Assembly (NCBI RefSeq): GCF_000143415.4
Contig: NW_003314277.1
Location: 1,625,185-1,689,184, forward strand
Reading direction: 5' to 3'
Length of the DNA stretch: 64,000 bases
Source of the DNA: Selaginella moellendorffii
Taxonomy: Eukaryota; Streptophyta; Lycopodiopsida; Selaginellales; Selaginellaceae
Part shown: positions 57,921 through 64,000 of the stretch, one piece after another
Layout of the letters: each line of letters begins with the position of its first letter
Position numbering within the stretch: position 1 is the first letter of the stretch
Made by a program: the position numbers and the translations under genes
Notes under the pieces: generated by a model
The model's database searches: none
Seen by the model: the letters and a program-made list of their open reading frames with translations, nothing else
Told to the model about the DNA's origin: nothing

Positions 57921-60537
57921 TTCTCCCCTCCCAACTATATATAGCAGCCTTGAGAAGCTAAACAATTCAAGACAATATAACCATGGAGAAAAGATGTGTA
58001 AAAAAATCTAGGAAATCACAAGCATGAGGTATCTGAACCAAAGCCAAACTCAAACTTGCTAGAATTTGTTCCTTCAAGGCTTGAAATGAACTTTGAGCAG
58101 CTTCAAACCAAGAGAAGTTGGATGAGTGAATGATATCTGTAAGAGGAGCTACTATTGATGTAAAGTGCTGCACAAACTTGCAAAGGTAGTTAGCAAAGCC
58201 CAAACATGCTCGAAGTTTCTTCAATGATGAAGGTTCAAGCCACTTACTAATAGCACTGCACTTATTTGGATTAGCCATCAACTACCCGTTGGAAACTTTG
58301 AACCCCAGATGTGTGATCTCAGTTATACCGAAGTTACACTTGGATAATTTTGCCACCATGCCATGCTGTTTGAGTACAGCCAATACGGTTGAGATGTGCC
58401 AAGAACAGCTGTAGATAAGTATATCATCAAAGAAAACTACAACGAACTTGAAGAGGAATGTGGCCTGAAAGGTAGCAGGGGCATTAGACAAGCCAAAAGG
58501 CATTACACAAATTCAAAAAGCCCCCTGTGTGTCCAAAATGTTGTTTTATGTTGACCTGCAGCTGCCACCCTGATCTGATAATCTATCTTGCTGAGAAACT
58601 TAGCATGACATTGTTCCTTATTCAGCACTCGATAATCCACGCACAGTCGCCATGTGCCATCTTCAAAACTAGAAGCACCGGGGATGCAAACGCACTAGTG
58701 CTCTCAAAGATCATCCCTTGCTGAAGAAGATCCTCGACCATGGAGTCTACAATTTCACGTTTGTCTCGTGTCATGCATATAATCGGCCAAGTGATAGAAG
58801 AAACTCTTGGCTCCAAGTCAATATGGTGCTATACTCCTGTGTGGTCACTGATAAATGCTGAAAGTGAGCACCTAAACACAAGGAGGTGTGCCTCAAGGAT
58901 GGCACACAATGCACTTCTACTTACTTCACAACACTCTTTCCATCACCACTTCCTCCACTGAGATATTGCTGGCGGAGAGGTGATCGTTTGCTTTCTTCTT
59001 AGCTGCTTTCTTCACGGCTTTCTTCTGATCTGCATCTTTCTCAATCACCTCCCTGTTAGACAAGCTTTCTAAGGTCTCTTCTTTCTTCACTGCTTTCTTC
59101 AAACCTTCAAAGCAACTCAAGTTGCTACTGTTTTCTTGATTATCATATCGGGGAGGATTCTTAACTTCTGCTTTCTTCATGTCCGCTTTCTTCACCACTC
59201 CTTTCTTTAGTTCTGCTTTCTTCGTATTGTGATCCTCCTCCTCATCTACTTTTCCCCTGCTGAGCTTTAATTCTTCCCTCGGCCAGTCCGAGATAAGGAC
59301 CTCTGCACCTTGTTTTGCAAACAATAGCATTGTGCTGCCATTGCCAACACAATAGCTCCCATGGAGACCACCCCTTTCAATGCTGTTCTTGGAAGTTAAC
59401 CAATATATCCGCCAACTGTGCCAAGGTCTCCACTCTAAGAACTACATCCCCTACTCCCATGTCAAGCACGTAGAAGTGTTCCAAAACAGCGTAGTCGTTG
59501 ATCATAAAGGAATAGAAAACCTACTCTCTTGTGCAAACTGTTTCCCCATCAGCTATTTCCTAGAACTTGCTCCACCTGCTGTGCATGCAACTTCAGCTTC
59601 GATAAGGATCACCTATTGATGAAGGTATTAGAAGCGCTAGAATCCAGTAGGCCAAAGGCCTCCCGACCATTAATGTGTCCCTTCAACCTGAAACAGGCTA
59701 GACTTGCCAAAGAATGCTAGACTAGAAATTGTTGCCTTCGCCTCTGCCAACCCAGGGCGCAATAGCTCATCCTTATGAGCTGCCTCCCAGATCAACACTT
59801 CGCCAGTTTCCTCAAAGTCATCCATGTTGACTTGCAAGAGATTTCCATTTCATCCTCTTTAAAGTACAACATGGCTGCTTGTCCTTGGATGATTGTCTTG
59901 TTCTTATGCACTAGACACGAAAGGTGGTGATCGTGACTCCATTTGTCTCGGCAGTTGAATCACTTGCCCATCTTCAAATCCTCCATGCATTTAGATTTTT
60001 CGTCATAACTGCTTCTCTCCTGCTGTCGATTGGTCTGGAGCAGTTTGGGTGAATGGCAGAATCTCTCAAGAAGGTTGGAAACGACATCCTCCATTATCTG
60101 TGCATCTCACGCAGAACTGTGAATTTGCATTCACCATTGCTTCTCTAATTGAAGTTGGTTTTGTTTGAGCAACATCAGCTGCCATGGTTGTGGAAGAGCC
60201 GTGATATACTGTTCTGTGAGTACATCTTCCAAAACATTACCGACCTCAAATCGATTCCGCAACCATGTAGCGTTGAAAACTTGCAAGCCCTACTTCTGCC
60301 AATCGTAGCATAGATCACAAAGCTTATTGAATGGGGAATTGGTCACTGGTGTCAAGATGAATGTCTCTTCCAACATCTTCTTGAACTGTGGCCACAAAGG
60401 AAAAATCTTTGCCTGCTCCAAATTATGGAACCATTCGGATGCCAAATCCTTTAGATGCATTGCAGCGAACGGCACCTTCTCGTGATCTCTCCATTGTCTA
60501 CAAACAAAGTTGTGCTCCATTTTTGCCTAACGAAAGG
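57921..60537 (-). mobile_element. Degenerate Ty3/gypsy internal region (gag, protease, RT; integrase lost)
   Basis: In minus-strand order: gag fragment 60,290-60,520; zinc knuckle at about 59,905-59,955 with the first Cys replaced by TGA; protease-like stretch at about 59,620-59,660 where the DSG core reads DSS; a Lys-rich frame at 58,926-59,330; RT pieces at 58,622-58,816, about 58,510-58,620 and 58,282-58,503, which still carries [11 protein letters not shown]; and an RT/RNase H connection at 57,967-58,281. The sequence then reaches the polypurine tract and LTR directly. RNase H is cut short and integrase absent. Not functional. Confidence 0.78.
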
Positions 60538-60674
60538 TGAAACCGTGTGATGGTGCTCAAGATCCGTCATAGCATATATGGAATGGAAAATGTACATATG
60601 TGTGACATGGTGAACCGGTGAAGACTCGTGTCTCTCCACGTGGACTAACCACGTGGCACAGGGCACTCTCAACA
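60538..60674 (-). repeat. Candidate 3' LTR of the Ty1/copia element
   Basis: On the minus strand it begins TGTTGAGAG, preceded by the polypurine-like CAGTGGGAG (60,675-60,683), and can be read to end in TTTCA at 60,538. That makes 137 bp, short for copia. The end point is a guess; only the start is well placed, directly after the end of the RNase H frame. Confidence 0.45.
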
Positions 60675-63600
60675 CTCCCACTGGCACTGTGGCCATCACG
60701 AGTGATGCTCATCAGTGGAGAAAGTCCCAGCCCTTCGCGATGGACTTGAAATCGATCTCGAGGTAGTGCTTTTGTGAAGATATCTGCAACCTGAGTGGTC
60801 GTGTCACAGTAGATCAGCTCAATTGTGCCATCTTCCACTTTCTCACGAACAAAATGATGATGAATCCAAGTGTTTGTTGCATGAATGAAAGCGAGGATTG
60901 GCCGCTAACGCAATGCAGCTTTGATTGTCGCAGAAGAGGCGAGTGGGAGTCTTCACACTCACACCAAGGTTAGAAAGTAGTGAGCGTAACCACACACCTT
61001 CTTTGGTAGCTTGTGAGGCTGCCAAATATTCTGCTTCAGTACTAGAGGTTGCCACTGTACTTTGCTTCCTGCTGCACCACGAGACTGTCGCACTGCCCAG
61101 GGAAAACGAATAGCCAGAGGTGGACTTGCGTGTGTCACAGTCTCCCCCAAAATCAGCATCACAGTAGCCCGTGAGGGTAAGCTCTTTTCCCTGGTAGCAC
61201 AATCCAAAGTAAGTAGTACCTCGAAGGTACCTGAAGATGCGTTTCACCGCTGCCCAATGTTGAGATCCAGGATTAGCCAGGAATTGGCTAACTTTGCTGA
61301 CGGCAAAAGAAATATCTGGGCGCGTACAAACAGCTGGATACATGAGACTGCCAACAGCTTGTCTGTAAGGGATGGAGTCCATGGCTCTCTTGTCGTCCTC
61401 TGTCTCAGGAGACATGGCTCGTGAAAGCTGGCAGCCTAGTTCCATTGGTGTCGCCACTGGATTAGAGCTCGTCATAGAAAACCTGGCCAGCATATCTTCT
61501 ATATACTTGGCTTGGTGAAGATAGATAGTGCGTTGAGAGCGATCACGCACAAGTTCCATGCCAAGAAAGTAGGAAGCCGAGCCAAGAGTTTTCATCTCAA
61601 ATTGGCTGCAAAGATCTCGCTTAACCTGGAGAAACATTAAGCGATGATTATGGATGACAAGAGTATCATCAACATAAAGAGCGATGATCACAAATGATTC
61701 ACCCTCCACCCGAATATAAAGATTTGGGTCTGCCTCGCTACGGGAAAGGCCCACACTTAGTATAAAATCGTCAAAGCGTTTGTACCAAGATCTGGGTGCT
61801 TGTTTCAAGCCGTAGACAGCTTTCTTGAGAAGCCAGAGATGTTCCTCTTTTCCAGCGGCTAGAAATCCTTATGGCTGTGCCATATAGATTTCTTCGTCAA
61901 GCGCGCCATAAAGAAACGCCGTGGTCACATCCATCTGTTCCAGATCAAAGTCTCCCACCGCAGCAAAATTAATCAAGGAACGAAGAGTAGAATGCTTAAC
62001 CACTGGAGCGAAGGTGTCGTTGTAGTCAAGTCCAGGAACTTGCGAGCATCCTTTCGCCACCAATCGCGCCTTGTAGCGAACCGAGCCATCAGGATTAAGC
62101 TTCAGAGCATACACCCACATGCTCTTGATAATCTGGCAATTGGAAGGCACAGTTGGAACAAGAACATGTGTCTTGTTCTTTTGCTGTGAAGCAATCTCGG
62201 CTTCCATTGCTACACGCCAGTAAGACGCTTCCTGTGAGGCCATGGCTTCTCCATAGGTCCTCGGAACAGTAGGAGTCCCAGCTGCACGAGAGGAGACCAT
62301 TGTCTCGATGAGACGCTCAGTAGGCCGCCTTGTGCGGATCGATCTGCGTAGAGGATCTGGAGGAGGCGGCGGGGTTGGTGGTGTTGGAGTAGAAGCGGGC
62401 ATAGATTGTTGCATAGGGACTGTTTGAAGCGGCACAGTGATCGTGCCGACAGTCAACTGATCTTGTTCCGCTTCAACGTCATTTTCTTCGGTCAAGGTAG
62501 GTCTGGAAGTAGAACCTAGAAGGAAGAAACGAATTCTCGTTGAAAACCACATCTCTGCTCAGGATCTCCTGCTTCGTGATTGGATTCCAGAGACGATAGG
62601 CTTTGTGATCGAGGCTGTAGCCCACAAACACAGCCTTCTGGCTCTTGGGGTCCAATTTCTTGCGCATTCCATCAGGGATGTGAGCCCACGCTTCACACCC
62701 GAATATTCTCAGATGCGTAACTGTAGGTTTCTTGCCACTCCATGCTTCTTCAGGAGTGATGTCAGCAAGGGCAGAGGTGGGGAGCCGGTTCTGGAGATAG
62801 TTCGCCGTCAAGACAGCGTGAAACCAGAAGCTGCGAGGCAAACCACTGGAAAGTAGCATTGCCCGAGCACTCTCCACTAGTGTGCGATTCTTGCGCTCAG
62901 CTACGCCATTCTGTTGTGGAGTCTCTCGCGTTGTAAGTTCTCGCACAATCCCTCCTTGCTCACACAGCTCGTTGAAAGCATTGGAAGTGAATTCGCCTCC
63001 ACCATCACTTCTCAATCGCTTGAGCATTTTCCCAGTTTGTGTTTCTCCCATATCCTTGAAAGTCTGGAAGTAGTGTAACGATTGGGATTTGCGAGCCATA
63101 GGGTAGATCATAGTGCGACGACTGTAGTCATCAATGAAACTGATAAAGTATTGGATACCTCCCACTGCTGTGGTGGCCATCGGACCACACACATCAGTGT
63201 GTACAAGTTCCATGAGCTCTGTAGCTCGAGATGCTCCAGTCTTGGGGAAAGGTTGGCGAGTAGATTTTCCTAGCTGACAGCCCTGGCAAAATGGAAGAAC
63301 GGCTCTTGGGTCCAGGTCTAGACCTTCAACCATCTGCTCGCGTGCGAGCTGCTTGATTCTATCAGCACTAGGATGCCCCAGGCGTGCGTGCCAAAGCTCC
63401 AGTGAGTGACTGGTCGTTGTCTTTTGTGCGTGTAGGCCCAGACTCCGTCCAGCAAGATCTGGCAGCATGGTAAGGCGGTAGAGGTCACGCCGTCCAGGCC
63501 GGGACGCTGTGAGGATGGCTCCTGTGGTCGAGATCAGCTGGAATTGGCGAGGTGTAATAGCGAACTGATACCCATCCTCAGCAAATTGTCCCACAGAGAA

Positions 63601-64000
63601 CAAATTAGCACATAAACCAGGAATATAAAGAACCTCGTGGATCTTTACGACTATTCTTTGTGGTAAAGTGAACTTGATGGTTCCAATTCCTTTCACAGCA
63701 AGCTGCTGGGCATTGCCAACGATGACATACTCCTCTGTGGCTGTAGGATCATAGGCTTCAAAGTACTTATCACTGTTGAACATATGGTCTGTAGCAGCAG
63801 AATCCAGGTAGATGCACTCTGTAGACAGTGCTGCCACTGCCATAGCTCGTGACAAGATGAAGGCGTGTACCACCTTTTTCTTTGCATTGTTCCTTACAGG
63901 CTTGAGAGATGGATTTTTCACCCAGCATTGAGCTTCGTCATGGCCTTTCTTGTTGCAATGAGAACACTTGGGCTTCTTGGATGAAGAGGCTCCTTGTTTC
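60557..64000 (-). mobile_element. Ty1/copia retrotransposon, degenerate, continues beyond window
   Basis: Minus strand, in order: gag zinc knuckle CX2CX4HX4C (63,925-63,966); protease YLDSAATDHMF (about 63,770-63,810); gag-pre-integrase HARLGHPSADR (about 63,370-63,400); integrase HHCC and DVCGPM...DDYS...PQQNGVAERKNRT (about 62,870-63,290); RT with AFLYGALDEEIYMAQP (about 61,872-61,920) and YVDDTL (about 61,660-61,680); RNase H GYCDADFGG and STEAEY (about 61,030-61,180). Domain order gag-PR-INT-RT-RH is diagnostic of Pseudoviridae. Lesions: a frameshift at about 62,515, an in-frame stop at 61,869-61,871 (Gln to TAA type change) and a frameshift near 60,860. The 5' end lies outside the window. 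Confidence 0.93.

Noticed and set aside
58926-59330. Lys/Ala/Glu-rich 134-codon frame (minus strand) as an independent gene
   Set aside because: It lies between protease-like and RT pieces of the gypsy element in the same orientation, so it is most simply part of that polyprotein or an expansion within it.

Overview
The window looks like nuclear DNA of a lycophyte, most probably Selaginella (S. moellendorffii is my best guess). The reasons are: land-plant genes (oleosin, MLO, PLS-type PPR, plant U-box/ARM, plastid PDC-E2), very compact gene models with many introns of only about 50-60 nt, short intergenic spacers, and plant Ty1/copia and Ty3/gypsy elements. The species call is inference. All exon structures below were read by hand from GT-AG signals, frame continuity and family similarity; where I give a complete model, the exon lengths add up to an intact reading frame.

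Region 1 (1 to about 16,700) is AT-rich repeat territory with no gene I can support. It holds a textbook TRIM retrotransposon (208-923), a truncated inverted copy beside it, a dispersed repeat family carrying a degenerate hexanucleotide array plus poly-C run (copies near 1.25, 1.8, 2.3, 8.7, 9.6 and 10.7 kb), a decayed Ty3/gypsy chromovirus (about 5.1-7.7 kb) and a second orphan chromodomain near 10.1 kb.

Region 2 (17,446-47,729) is gene-dense: PRP43/DHX15 DEAH helicase (-), an unknown membrane-anchored protein (+), oleosin (-) divergent from COQ9 (+), ETHE1 persulfide dioxygenase (+), MLO (+), a small secreted protein (+), S-adenosylmethionine synthetase (+), a BCS1-like AAA-ATPase pseudogene, a SAM-synthetase remnant, plastid dihydrolipoamide acetyltransferase (+), an intact BCS1-like AAA-ATPase (+), tRNA-Arg(TCG), an EDRF1-like protein (+), a U-box/ARM E3 ligase (+) and a small conserved protein (+). 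The 32-39 kb stretch is best explained by an old tandem duplication of a SAM-synthetase + AAA-ATPase block followed by reciprocal loss; the AAA pseudogene carries an exact 124-bp micro-inversion and a microhomology-flanked 283-bp deletion.

Region 3 (48,060-57,250): a strikingly AT-rich island holding an intronless gene for a secreted protein with a C-terminal bulb-lectin (GNA/B-lectin) domain, then a coiled-coil gene (+), a RIX1/PELP1-like ribosome-biogenesis gene (-), a PPR gene (-) whose stop codon is only 22 bp upstream of the RIX1-like start, and a PARP-catalytic-domain gene (-).

Region 4 (57,468-64,000) is nested retrotransposons: a degenerate Ty3/gypsy element (-) that lost its integrase, with a degenerate Ty1/copia element (-) apparently inserted in its gag region and running off the window end.
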